The notes under the pieces were generated by a model. It saw nothing but the letters and a program-made list of their open reading frames with translations, searched no databases and had not been told where the DNA came from. Of a DNA stretch of 64,000 nucleotides, positions 54,997-62,469 are shown piece after piece; position 1 is the stretch's first letter, and every line of letters starts with the position of its first letter. Position numbers and translations under genes: made by a program. This DNA comes from Kineococcus sp. TRM81007 (GTDB lineage: Bacteria > Actinomycetota > Actinomycetes > Actinomycetales > Kineococcaceae): assembly GCF_022669155.1 (NCBI RefSeq), contig NZ_JALBVB010000041.1:1-64000 (forward strand), written 5' to 3'.

Positions 54997-56355
54997 CTAC
55001 TTGCCTATGCTGCTAATCTTGTGACCCTTTTCGCCAAGGAATGAGTTGCGGCGAGCGCGTGTGGCATTTTTGTCCTGGAGTGAAGATGTAAGATGGCGCT
55101 GATTATTCCCGTCGAATTTCTTTCGGGTATCGACCAGGTGCTCGACGGTGTCGAGTACCTCGACGACAATCGAGGTGAGGTCGTTCGCTCGGCTGATCGG
55201 GTTTCTGATGAGGGCACGCGCTGCAACTATCACATGATCGTGTCTCGCGGCCTTGGGTCTGCGCGAAGCGCGTGACACGCGATCAAGGTGATCGGCTCGC
55301 TGCGTCAAGGGCCCTCCCCGGATTCCTTCGAGAGAGCGGGCAAGGACGAGTGCCAGGGTGATCGCCGAGCGGCGGATGTGTTGGATGTCGTTCGGCGCGT
55401 AGTGACCGGCGCGCAGTCGGCGGATCGTGGAGCGAAGCGCCACGACGTGCCGCTCGAAGTCCTCGTTGCTGAAGTCAGTGGTGATTCCCTTGGCGGTTCT
55501 CCTCACGCCGGGCGGCTTCGTCCACCGCTGCTCAAGGCGGCTCAGGCTGAGGTCGGCGGCGAGCTTGGACCCGCCGAACCACACCGGCGCGCCCGAACTG
55601 TTGTGGTCGCCCGGGCGGGCGACGGAGTAGCCCGTCACCTGGCCGGGGTCCTGGGTGCTGTAGCGGGGGCGGACGAGCAGACCGACGCGGCGCAGTCGGT
55701 CGAAGAAGTCCGCGGGACCGTCGGCGGCGACCGCGGCGAGGCGGACCTCGCGGCGCAGGAAGTCGCGACTGGTCTCGCGCCGGCCCGCGCGCTGGTGCTT
55801 CTCGGTCTCGGCGCGGGTGGGAAGGCGGGGGCCGGTGCGGTCGCGGGGTGCGGTGCGCCGCAGGTCGTAGTGGACTTCGAGGTCTCGGCAGGCGGCACCG
55901 ACGGCGTAGAAGTCGTTGCGGGTGCGCGCGGGCTGGCCGTCTTGGCGGGCGAGGGTGACGGCGAGGTGGATGTGGTCCTCGGCGTGGCGGACGGCGACCC
56001 ACCGGCACCCGTCGGCGTCGTCGCGCGGGGCGAGGCCGACGCGGTCGAGGACGGTGCGGGCGACGTGGTCCCACTCGGCGTTGCTCAGCTGGCGATCCTC
56101 TGGAGCCAGACGTAGGGAGCAGTGCCACACGCTCGTCGACGGCTGGCGCACGAGGGCGGCCAGCGGCTGGTCGAGCAGGTCGGCGAGCGGGCGGACGTCG
56201 TGCCGGCCGCCACGGAAAGCGGGTTCCAGCGCCTGCAGGTCATCGCTCCAGGCGGCGACGAGATGCGGGTCGGTGTGCTCGTTGGTGCGGCCGGGGCCGT
56301 ACAGGTACCACAGCAGCTTGCGGACGCCGTTGCCCTTGGTGACCTTGCCAATCAC
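54997..56355 (-). CDS. Conjugative relaxase
   Basis: 452 residues from GTG 56355, which overlaps the upstream stop (GTGA). The N-terminal KGNGVRKLLWYLYGPGRTNE carries candidate catalytic tyrosines (Tyr17, Tyr19). Metal-binding motif RHAEDHIHLAV has His124, His128 and His130, the HxxxHxH arrangement of MOBP/MOBQ-like relaxases. It should nick oriT and pilot the DNA to the VirD4-like protein. The C-terminal 150 residues are basic, with lower G+C, near the IS-end palindrome. Confidence 0.88.
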   Translation of the reverse strand: MIGKVTKGNGVRKLLWYLYGPGRTNEHTDPHLVAAWSDDLQALEPAFRGGRHDVRPLADLLDQPLAALVRQPSTSVWHCSLRLAPEDRQLSNAEWDHVARTVLDRVGLAPRDDADGCRWVAVRHAEDHIHLAVTLARQDGQPARTRNDFYAVGAACRDLEVHYDLRRTAPRDRTGPRLPTRAETEKHQRAGRRETSRDFLRREVRLAAVAADGPADFFDRLRRVGLLVRPRYSTQDPGQVTGYSVARPGDHNSSGAPVWFGGSKLAADLSLSRLEQRWTKPPGVRRTAKGITTDFSNEDFERHVVALRSTIRRLRAGHYAPNDIQHIRRSAITLALVLARSLEGIRGGPLTQRADHLDRVSRASRRPKAARHDHVIVAARALIRNPISRANDLTSIVVEVLDTVEHLVDTRKKFDGNNQRHLTSSLQDKNATRARRNSFLGEKGHKISSIGK

Positions 56356-57215
56356 GGCGTGGCTGCCTCGTCGGGCACGGCGAGCTGCTCGCGGGCCTCC
56401 TGCCGGATGCGCTGGGCGGTACGCACCGAGACGGGGAAACCGGCAGCGTCCAGTGCCTGCGCCAGGGCGGCCGCGGTGACGTCCGGCTGGTCGCGGACGA
56501 TCGCCGCGGCGACGGAGAGGCGGTCCGCCTTCCCGGATGTGCTGGGTCGCGGGCGGGAAGGGTGTTCCGGTGCTGTCGGCTGAGGGAGCGGGCGCGGCAG
56601 CGCTGCCTCTGCGGCGGGTAGCGGCGTGGGCTCGGGGCGCGCAACGGCGGGTGCAGGCTCCGCGGGGTCGGTGAGGACGCTGGTGCGCCAGGTCGTCCAC
56701 GTCTGCCGGGGCGCCAGAGCCCACCGCACGGGGCGGAAGCGCGCGTCGGTGGCGTCACTGCCGCGCTCACGCAGGGCCTGGCGGCGGGCGGCGGTGACGA
56801 CGGTCTCGAAGCACACGACGAACATCGCCGAGGGCACCGCGTGCAGGAGCCGGCCGACGAGGTGGGGGGAGGAGGCGCCGTTGGCGAGCACGGTGGCGAT
56901 CGACAGGATCAGGACGAGGGCGCGCAGCACCGGCGCGGTGCGCCCGGCGCGGGCGGCCAGCAGCACCTTCAAGCTGAGCACGACGATCCCCACGTCGAAG
57001 GACAGCGGGACGACCGGCGCCAGCCAGCCCGGGAACTGCCCGACCTCGACGGCCAGGTCGCGCAGGGTCGTGTAGCTGGAGACGAACCCGGTGACGATGA
57101 GCACCGCCACCCCGACGCCGGCGGCGCGTTCGGCGAGCACGTCGAACGACGCGGCCGGGGAACGGGACGCCGAGGCGCGGTGGGTGAGCCAGTCGTCGGC
57201 GTTCGCGGTGCTCAC
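56352..57215 (-). CDS. DUF2637 (Spd-like) membrane protein with HTH end
   Basis: 287 residues from GTG 57215. Four membrane helices (about 30-150: VGVAVLIVTGFVSSYTTL; PVVPLSFDVGIVVLSLKVLL; ALVLILSIATVLANG; AMFVVCFETVV), then a Pro/Ala-rich linker and a C-terminal helix-turn-helix-like stretch, VAAAIVRDQPDVTAAALAQA. DUF2637 proteins are typical of actinomycete plasmids and ICEs, where Spd relatives affect intramycelial spread. GTGA overlaps with neighbours. Confidence 0.85.
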   Translation of the reverse strand: MSTANADDWLTHRASASRSPAASFDVLAERAAGVGVAVLIVTGFVSSYTTLRDLAVEVGQFPGWLAPVVPLSFDVGIVVLSLKVLLAARAGRTAPVLRALVLILSIATVLANGASSPHLVGRLLHAVPSAMFVVCFETVVTAARRQALRERGSDATDARFRPVRWALAPRQTWTTWRTSVLTDPAEPAPAVARPEPTPLPAAEAALPRPLPQPTAPEHPSRPRPSTSGKADRLSVAAAIVRDQPDVTAAALAQALDAAGFPVSVRTAQRIRQEAREQLAVPDEAATP

Positions 57216-57730
57216 GAGGTCGGTCCTTCCTGCGGACGGGGCTGATCGGGGGTGGTGCGCCGGCGTGCCGGGCGCTGCGCGGAGCGGGTGGCGGCGGCGA
57301 GCTGCTGCGCGCTCTCGTCGAGGCGCTGCACCGCACGGCTGGTGAGGGCGACCGCGTCGGCCAGCCACACCGGCGGCTCGCCGAGCCCGTTGAGCTGGGC
57401 GACGGCCTGGTTGACGTTGGTGGCGAACCGGCGGACCTGGGTGCGGGCGTTCATCACCTCCACCAGCGCCGCCCGAAGGGGAGCGGTCGAGGGTGGGTCG
57501 GCGGCGCGGGAAGCCGCCAGGGCGGCCTCGGCGACGTAGCCGGTCACGGTGAGGCCGGCCAGGCGGGCGGCGGCGGCCAGGTCGGCGTACTCGCCCTCGG
57601 TGTAGCGCAGCTGCACCTGCCGGGAGCGGCCCGGGTAGGCGTGCACGCGGTCACGGCCGGGGGAGCGGCGCCGCCGCGGCGCACCGCTCGGGCCGTCGCC
57701 AGTGGGAGTGGTGTGGGTCTCCTCGCTCAC
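57212..57730 (-). CDS. MobC-like relaxosome accessory protein
   Basis: 172 residues from GTG 57730. A ribbon-helix-helix-like start, VQLRYTEGEYADLAAAARLA, then GLTVTGYVAEAALA, then the MobC signature TQVRRFATNVNQAVAQLNGL. Binds oriT and assists the relaxase in related plasmids. Overlaps both neighbouring genes by GTGA-type junctions. Confidence 0.88.
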   Translation of the reverse strand: MSEETHTTPTGDGPSGAPRRRRSPGRDRVHAYPGRSRQVQLRYTEGEYADLAAAARLAGLTVTGYVAEAALAASRAADPPSTAPLRAALVEVMNARTQVRRFATNVNQAVAQLNGLGEPPVWLADAVALTSRAVQRLDESAQQLAAATRSAQRPARRRTTPDQPRPQEGPTS

Positions 57731-58848
57731 CGGGTGGGCCCCTGCCGGTCGAGGATCTGGCAGGCCCGGCGCACGACGGTGGAGCGGGTCACCGGCATCC
57801 CCTCGGCGGCCAGCTCCCGGCGGGCGCTGGCCTGGATCGCGGGGCGTCGTCCGCCGAGCTCGGCCAGGCGCTCCTCCAGCCCGGCCAGCTCGGCGGCAGC
57901 CTGCGGATCGGCAGCCGCCGCGGCGGCGCGCGGGTCGACGTCCCACCACGGCCCGGCCTCGGCCAGGCGCATCGGCGACTGCGTCTGCGGGTCGGCCGCG
58001 ACGGCCAGCAGCGCCGGTACGGCTGCTTCCGCCGGCCAGCCGCGACCACGCACCGCCAGGTGCAGGGCCGCGGCGAGGCAGTGCTCGGCCCAGCGGTTCG
58101 TGGGCTTGCCCAGCGCCCGACGGGCGTTCTGACACCGCCCCGTGAGGTCGCTCAGGTCCGTGATGCCGCAGTCGGACAGCAGTGCAGCAGCTCCCTCCTC
58201 CACCTCCCGCCGGCCCGCCCGCGCCGACGGCGCAGCGGGGGCAGGGGGAGGAGAGGTGCTCTGGGTAGAGAACTCTGGGTCGTGCCGCACATCTGCGGCC
58301 ACCCTCCCCGCAGGAGCGCGGCCAGGGGTGGCCGCAGTCGCGCGGCCACCGGTAGCCGCAGGAGTGCGGCCACCGATCTCCTCGTCGACGGTGGCCGCAT
58401 CCGTGCGGCCACCCGGGGTCTGCGACGCGGTCTCGGTCCGGGTGGCCGCGGATCCGCGGCCACCCTCCGCGGCGCCGTCCAGCGCCGGCGGGGAGGTGCG
58501 CACGTGGTAGCGGTTGGTGAGGTTCTGCTGGCCGTTGCGGCGGTGCTCGACGCGGACGATGCCGGCGTCGACGAGGGCCCGCATCGCGCGGTCGACGGCG
58601 TCGACGGAGCGGTTCATCCGCCGCGCCAGCGTCGCGCGCGAGGGCATCCGGGTGCCGGAGGAGCCGCCGTAGCGCAGCAGTAGGGAGTACAGGCGGAACG
58701 AGGAGTCGGGGATCTTCGCGTCGATGACCCACTCCGGGACCAGGGCGAAGCGGGGTTCCTCGATGACGAGGGAGGTGTCGTCGGGGGCGGGACGCGGCGC
58801 GTCGGGGGTCGGTGGGCGGTTGCTCAAGGGGATCTCCGCGGGCATCAC
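57727..58848 (-). CDS. Winged-helix protein of the mobilization operon (possible replication initiator)
   Basis: 373 residues, first gene of the leftward operon. The N-terminal winged helix (about 25-105) has FALVPEWVIDAKIPDSSFRL, MPSRATLARRMNRSVDAVDR and ALVDAGIVRVEHRRNG, the form found in plasmid replication and helix-turn-helix proteins of ICEs. Residues about 125-175 are low-complexity GGRT(D/P)AAT repeats, encoded by four 24-bp near-palindromes. The C-terminal domain has WAEHCLAAALHLAVRGRGWP. No helicase or primase motif, so a Rep role is only possible. Confidence 0.72.
   Translation of the reverse strand: MMPAEIPLSNRPPTPDAPRPAPDDTSLVIEEPRFALVPEWVIDAKIPDSSFRLYSLLLRYGGSSGTRMPSRATLARRMNRSVDAVDRAMRALVDAGIVRVEHRRNGQQNLTNRYHVRTSPPALDGAAEGGRGSAATRTETASQTPGGRTDAATVDEEIGGRTPAATGGRATAATPGRAPAGRVAADVRHDPEFSTQSTSPPPAPAAPSARAGRREVEEGAAALLSDCGITDLSDLTGRCQNARRALGKPTNRWAEHCLAAALHLAVRGRGWPAEAAVPALLAVAADPQTQSPMRLAEAGPWWDVDPRAAAAAADPQAAAELAGLEERLAELGGRRPAIQASARRELAAEGMPVTRSTVVRRACQILDRQGPTR
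58327..58464. repeat. Four 24-bp near-palindromic repeats inside the winged-helix gene
   Basis: Units start at 58327, 58351, 58390 and 58441. Each has a 10-nt arm GGTGGCCGC(A/G) (GGTAGCCGCA in unit 2), a 4-nt centre (GTCG, GGAG, TCCG, GATC), and an arm (T/C)GCGGCCACC. Units 3 and 4 are perfect inverted repeats. Confidence 0.85.
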
Positions 58849-59031
58849 GAGGGCAGCCGCGGTGCGGGCGGGGGACTCCGGCAGGAGGGGACCTTGCGCT
58901 CACACCGCGCTAACGGATGCGCCGGGACCGCCCGGCCACGACGGCCGGGACGGCACCAGGCGAACGGTGAAACCGCAGGTCACGCCCCGTGCCGCGACGG
59001 TGCGGCACGGGGCGGACGGTGAGCGTGTTCC
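58849..59031. other. Element right end with two hairpins
   Basis: No gene. CCCGGCC (58931-58937)/GGCCGGG (58943-58949) is a 7-bp stem with a 5-nt loop. CGCCCCGTGCCGC (58983-58995)/GCGGCACGGGGCG (59002-59014) is a perfect 13-bp stem with loop GACGGT, ending 17 bp before the att core. These could be recombinase or Xis arm sites, an oriT hairpin, or the promoter-distal boundary of the mobilization operon. Confidence 0.6.
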
Positions 59032-59048
59032 CTTGTAATCGGGCGGTT
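59032..59048. other. attR core of the ICE
   Basis: CTTGTAATCGGGCGGTT, identical to 14159-14175. Left neighbours are element sequence, right neighbours are the displaced host tRNA 3' part. Confidence 0.92.
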
Positions 59049-59073
59049 CTCGGTTCGAGTCCGAGTGTCGGCT
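59032..59073 (+). pseudogene. Displaced 3' half of the original tRNA-Thr
   Basis: After the att core come T-stem CTCGG, loop TTCGAGT, CCGAG, acceptor strand TGTCGGC and discriminator T. Joined to the 5' half at 14128-14158 it forms a full tRNA-Thr with one G-U pair in the acceptor stem. No D-arm or 5' acceptor is present here, so it is not functional. Confidence 0.9.
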
Positions 59074-59262
59074 CCCCACCACCGCGGATCAGCGTTCTCC
59101 GAGGACGACCGGCGAGGTCTCGTCCTGCGGCGCTACGCCTCGTTGGCGTCGTACCCACCCGCAGGAGGGCGTGGACAGCAGAGCCGTGCACCCCGCCGTC
59201 GCTGTGTTCTGCAGGCACGGACTGTGCCCGGACGACAAGGGTCGAGCATCGAGCGGATCGCA

Positions 59263-59289
59263 GAAAGTATTGGCTTTCTTATCGAAAGT
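59263..59289 (+). promoter_or_regulatory. Likely promoter/operator of the AbiE pair
   Basis: An AT-rich patch with GAAAGT (59263), CTTTC (59274) and GAAAGT (59284), giving inverted and direct copies of one motif 45-70 bp before abiEi. AbiEi antitoxins bind inverted repeats in their own promoters. Confidence 0.4.
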
Positions 59290-59334
59290 GCTAACCTCCT
59301 CCGTACGCACGCCACCTGGTGTGAGGAGGAGTCG

Positions 59335-60051
59335 ATGGCGGCCCTGCCGGAGGAGATCACCCGCGCGCCCTTGCGGACCTTCAAGACCCAGGCCCTCGCG
59401 CACCGCTACACCCAGCCTGCCGTGCAGCTGCACCGCCTGCGCAAGCAGGGCCGGGTGCGCAGAGCCGCCCGTGGGCTGCACTACGCCGTCCCGGAGGGCG
59501 CTGCCGCCTCGTGGCGGCCCAGCCTGGAGGCGCTGGCAGCCGGGGTGGCCACCGCCCTGTACGGCGAGCGCGTACCGGTCCTGATGCACCTGTCCGCCGC
59601 CCGCCTGCACGGGGCGACTCCGCGTGCACTGGCCCGCGCCGTCGTCGCCGTACCACAGCAACACCCCGCCGTTGCCCTGGAAGATCGCGAGGAGGCGCAG
59701 GTGCTGTTCGTCAAGCGCGACACCGACGCCCTGGATGCGCAGTCGATGACCACCGACCTCGGCCCCGTCCTGGTCACCGGGCCGGAGCAGACGCTGCTGG
59801 ACCTGGCCCGCCGCCCGGACCTGCTGGACCTGCCCGGCGAGGTGTGGGAGGCCGTGCGCGGGTTGTGGCCGCGCTGCGACGAGGAGCTGCTCGAGCACCT
59901 CGCCGAGGACCAACGCGGACGTTCGGCGCTGCGCCGCGCCCGGCGGGTGCGCCAGGGCGCTCACCCCGGCCCGGAGCCACGCGTCGCCGCGCACACGGAC
60001 GCCCAGGACGTCCCCGGTGGCGGCGTGGTGAGGATCGGCAGGCGCGAGTGA
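59335..60051 (+). CDS. abiEi: AbiEi-type antitoxin/autorepressor
   Basis: 238 residues. N-terminal winged helix (FKTQALAHRYTQPAVQLHRL; RVRRAARGLHYAVPEG) followed by the AbiEi antitoxin domain (VPVLMHLSAARLHGATPR; VTGPEQTLLDLARRPDL). The ATG has TGAGGAGGAG upstream. It neutralises the coupled AbiEii toxin and represses the operon in related systems. Stop overlaps the toxin GTG start. Located just outside the ICE, after attR. Confidence 0.82.
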   Translation: MAALPEEITRAPLRTFKTQALAHRYTQPAVQLHRLRKQGRVRRAARGLHYAVPEGAAASWRPSLEALAAGVATALYGERVPVLMHLSAARLHGATPRALARAVVAVPQQHPAVALEDREEAQVLFVKRDTDALDAQSMTTDLGPVLVTGPEQTLLDLARRPDLLDLPGEVWEAVRGLWPRCDEELLEHLAEDQRGRSALRRARRVRQGAHPGPEPRVAAHTDAQDVPGGGVVRIGRRE

Positions 60052-61127
60052 CCGCCGCCGACGAGGAGGTCGCCGACCTGCGGCTGCGCTACGAGCAGGC
60101 GGTGCCCGAGGGTGCCTGGTGGACGGACGTGACGTGGGAGCAGCCGGGCTGGATGGACGCCACCTGGTTCGACGTGGCCAGCGCCTACGCCAGCACTCCC
60201 GCGGGCCGTGAGCACCTGCGCCGTGAGCAGGAGGAAGCGCACCTGGTCGGTCAGGACGCCGCGGTGGCGCGCCTGAGCGCCGCGCTGCTGCGCGGGGAGA
60301 CCGTCCAGGCCGAGCGTGCGGAGAGCCTGCGCCGAACGCTCGCGCCGCGCCCGCGCGCGCTGCAGCCGCAGGAGCTCATCGACGTGGCCGAGCGGTTCGG
60401 CGCTGCGCCCGAGCAGGTGCTGCGCGACCACGCCATCAGCCACGTTCTCGCCGCCTTGGCCACCGTGGACGGTGCGGCCAGGCGCGACGGCGACCTGGTG
60501 TTCTTCGGCGGCACCGCGTTGGCGCGCACCGTGCTGCCCACGTTGCGCCTGAGCGAGGACATCGACCTGCTCACCTACGCCCCGCGCCGGGAGATGGCCG
60601 CGGCCATCGAGCAGGTCCTGCGGCGCCGCCTGCGGCGCACGCACGGCGCCCTGACCTGGGCCGGTCCCAGCCTCGGCGAGGTCGCCGACACCGAGGCGGC
60701 CGTGGCGGTCTTCGGCGACGTCCGGGTGCGCATCCAACTGCTGCCCGGTGCCTCCTACCCGCCTTGGCCCCGGCAGGTGCGGACGCTGCACCAGCGCTAC
60801 TCCGATGCCCCGCCCGCGTCCCTGGCCACGCTGAGCACCCCGGCTTTCGTGGCCGGCAAGTTGAGCGCCTGGCACGACCGACGTTCCCCGCGCGACCTGT
60901 ACGACCTGTGGGCACTGGGGCTGAGCGGCTGCTTCGACTCCGAGGCGGCGACGTTGTTCACGCGTCACGGGCCGCTCGGACGCTCTGCACCTACCTTCAC
61001 CCCGCCGCCGGACGAGGGTGCCTGGCGGACGGCCCTGGCTCACCAGGGCCGCGTCCGCGTCGCGGCCGCCGACGCCGCGCGCGAGGTGGAGAGGATGTGG
61101 CGCTGGACCACGGGGGACGACGCCTGA
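60048..61127 (+). CDS. abiEii: AbiEii-type nucleotidyltransferase toxin
   Basis: 359 residues from GTG 60048. The catalytic core is FFGGTALARTVLPTLRLSED followed by IDLLTY, the GGTxxR and SEDIDL motifs of AbiEii/MenT-type nucleotidyltransferases, and later LSTPAFVAGKLSAWHDRRSP and RDLYDLWAL. Such toxins block growth, for MenT enzymes by modifying tRNA acceptor ends. The N-terminal 120 residues are an extension beyond the minimal domain. GTGA overlap with abiEi. Confidence 0.85.
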   Translation: MTAADEEVADLRLRYEQAVPEGAWWTDVTWEQPGWMDATWFDVASAYASTPAGREHLRREQEEAHLVGQDAAVARLSAALLRGETVQAERAESLRRTLAPRPRALQPQELIDVAERFGAAPEQVLRDHAISHVLAALATVDGAARRDGDLVFFGGTALARTVLPTLRLSEDIDLLTYAPRREMAAAIEQVLRRRLRRTHGALTWAGPSLGEVADTEAAVAVFGDVRVRIQLLPGASYPPWPRQVRTLHQRYSDAPPASLATLSTPAFVAGKLSAWHDRRSPRDLYDLWALGLSGCFDSEAATLFTRHGPLGRSAPTFTPPPDEGAWRTALAHQGRVRVAAADAAREVERMWRWTTGDDA

Positions 61128-61182
61128 CGGGGAGGACAGAGACAGGCGCAGCGCTTCGGCCGACCCGTCGCCCGCCGGCCAC

Positions 61183-62217
61183 CTACTCGTGGACGCGTTC
61201 CGCGGGACGGGTGGTGGACTCCCGTTCGACCAGCTGGAACCCGACGGTCACGTCCCGGGGTTCCGCAGACGGGTCGGCGATGCGCCGGTTCAGCAGCTGC
61301 ACCGCTTGGTCGACGAGCTGCGCGTGGTCCGGGGCGATGGAGGACAGCGAGGGGATGTGGTACCGCGCGTCCTCGACGTCGTCGAAACCGACGACGAGGA
61401 CGTCGTCGGGCACACGGACGCCGTGGTCGGCCAGGCCGCGCACGACCCCGAAGGCGAGGGTGTCGGTGACGCAGAAGATCCCGTCGGGGGTTTCCGGTTG
61501 CTGCAGCAGCAGGCGGGCGCAGTGCGCGCCGGCGGCCTGGGTGACACCGCTGTGGACCGCGGTGGCTTCCACCCCGCTGTCCCGGACGACGTGGCGGAAA
61601 CCGTGGGCGCGCAGCGTGAAGGCGGGGCCCTCGGGGATCGTGGTCCCTTCCAGGTCGTCCAGCGGGGGAGAACCCACGACGGCGAGCCGGCGGCACCCGC
61701 GCTCCACCAGCAGGCGGGTGGCGGCCTCCGCCCCCTCGACGTTGGGCATGCTCACGTGGTCGACGGTCTGGTGCAGTTCCTGCTCACCGAGCACGACGAC
61801 CGGCACCTCGCGGCTGAGGGCGTTGATCTCGCGCTCGGTCAGGCCGAGGGCCGCGATGACGAGACCGTCGTAGGCGTTCAGGCGCGAGTCGCGGAAGGCG
61901 GCCAGTTCGCCCTCCCTGCTGGCGTGCGTCTCTTCCACCACCGTGGCCAGCCCGGCCTGGGAGAACGCGCGCACGAGCCGGTGGCTGAGCTGGCTGTAGT
62001 AGTGGCTGTCCAGGGTGGGGACCGCGATGCCCACGACACCGGTGCGGCCCTGCCGCAGGCTGCGGGCGGCGACGTTGACCTGGTAGCCGAGGCGCTCGAC
62101 GGTCTCCATCACCAGTTGCCGCGTGCGCGCGCTGACGGGGCGCCTGCCGGTCAGCGCGTTGGAGACGGTCATGGGGGAGACGCCCGCCTCCGTCGCGACG
62201 TCGCGCATGGTGACCAC
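61183..62217 (-). CDS. LacI-family transcriptional regulator
   Basis: 344 residues starting VTMRDVATEAGVSPMTVSNA (HTH about 2-21), hinge LGYQVNVAARSLRQG, effector domain VGIAVPTLDSHYYSQLSHRL and VLVVGFDDVEDARYHIPSLS. Divergent from a GH51 arabinofuranosidase, with a CG-centred palindrome overlapping the likely -10 between them, so it probably represses that gene and responds to arabinose-type sugars. Confidence 0.93.
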   Translation of the reverse strand: MVTMRDVATEAGVSPMTVSNALTGRRPVSARTRQLVMETVERLGYQVNVAARSLRQGRTGVVGIAVPTLDSHYYSQLSHRLVRAFSQAGLATVVEETHASREGELAAFRDSRLNAYDGLVIAALGLTEREINALSREVPVVVLGEQELHQTVDHVSMPNVEGAEAATRLLVERGCRRLAVVGSPPLDDLEGTTIPEGPAFTLRAHGFRHVVRDSGVEATAVHSGVTQAAGAHCARLLLQQPETPDGIFCVTDTLAFGVVRGLADHGVRVPDDVLVVGFDDVEDARYHIPSLSSIAPDHAQLVDQAVQLLNRRIADPSAEPRDVTVGFQLVERESTTRPAERVHE

Positions 62218-62309
62218 GTCACACCTCTTCTCGTGCCCTCGGCCGCCGCGACCGTCCGCGGGGGGCCCGCGCTCCAGAATCTACAGGCGGTGCACGTGGG
62301 GCGACATGC

Positions 62310-62345
62310 TTGACAGCGCCCGGCGCCGTCCTCACTATATCGATA
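62310..62345 (+). promoter_or_regulatory. Promoter and LacI-type operator of the second arabinofuranosidase
   Basis: TTGACA (62310-62315) followed after about 18 bp by ACTATA, overlapped by TATCGATA (62338-62345), a perfect palindrome with central CG. Divergent LacI gene starts at 62217. Confidence 0.55.
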
Positions 62346-62469
62346 CACGCCGACTCGACCGGGTCTCCGACGAAGGAGGTCCACCAGTACCGGCGCGACG
62401 ACGTCGAAGGCCCCACCCCCGACGTCGGAGCTGCCGCACCGACCGGCCCACCGACCCCGTGAGGACCCC

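Larger units (their letters stand above)
14159..59048. mobile_element. Integrative conjugative element (T4SS type) in tRNA-Thr
   Basis: Bounded by the 17-bp att repeats. It contains a tyrosine integrase and excisionase at the left end, a type IV secretion operon, a MobC/relaxase operon at the right end, and accessory cargo. Excision would give a circle of 44,873 bp. At the right end, the core continues into CTCGGTTCGAGTCCGAG and TGTCGGC, which completes a valid cloverleaf with the tRNA 5' half (one G-U pair in the acceptor stem). This is what displacement by integration predicts. No FtsK/TraB translocase was found, so it differs from pSAM2-type AICEs. Confidence 0.9.

Noticed and set aside
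14159-59048. Prophage instead of ICE
   Set aside because: No capsid, portal, terminase, tail or holin genes. The T4SS, MobC and relaxase indicate conjugation.
14159-59048. pSAM2-type AICE
   Set aside because: No FtsK/TraB-like translocase or prim-pol Rep was found; transfer genes are of the T4SS type.
59032-59073. A second functional tRNA
   Set aside because: It has an anticodon and T-arm but no 5' acceptor or D-arm; it is the displaced tRNA-Thr end.
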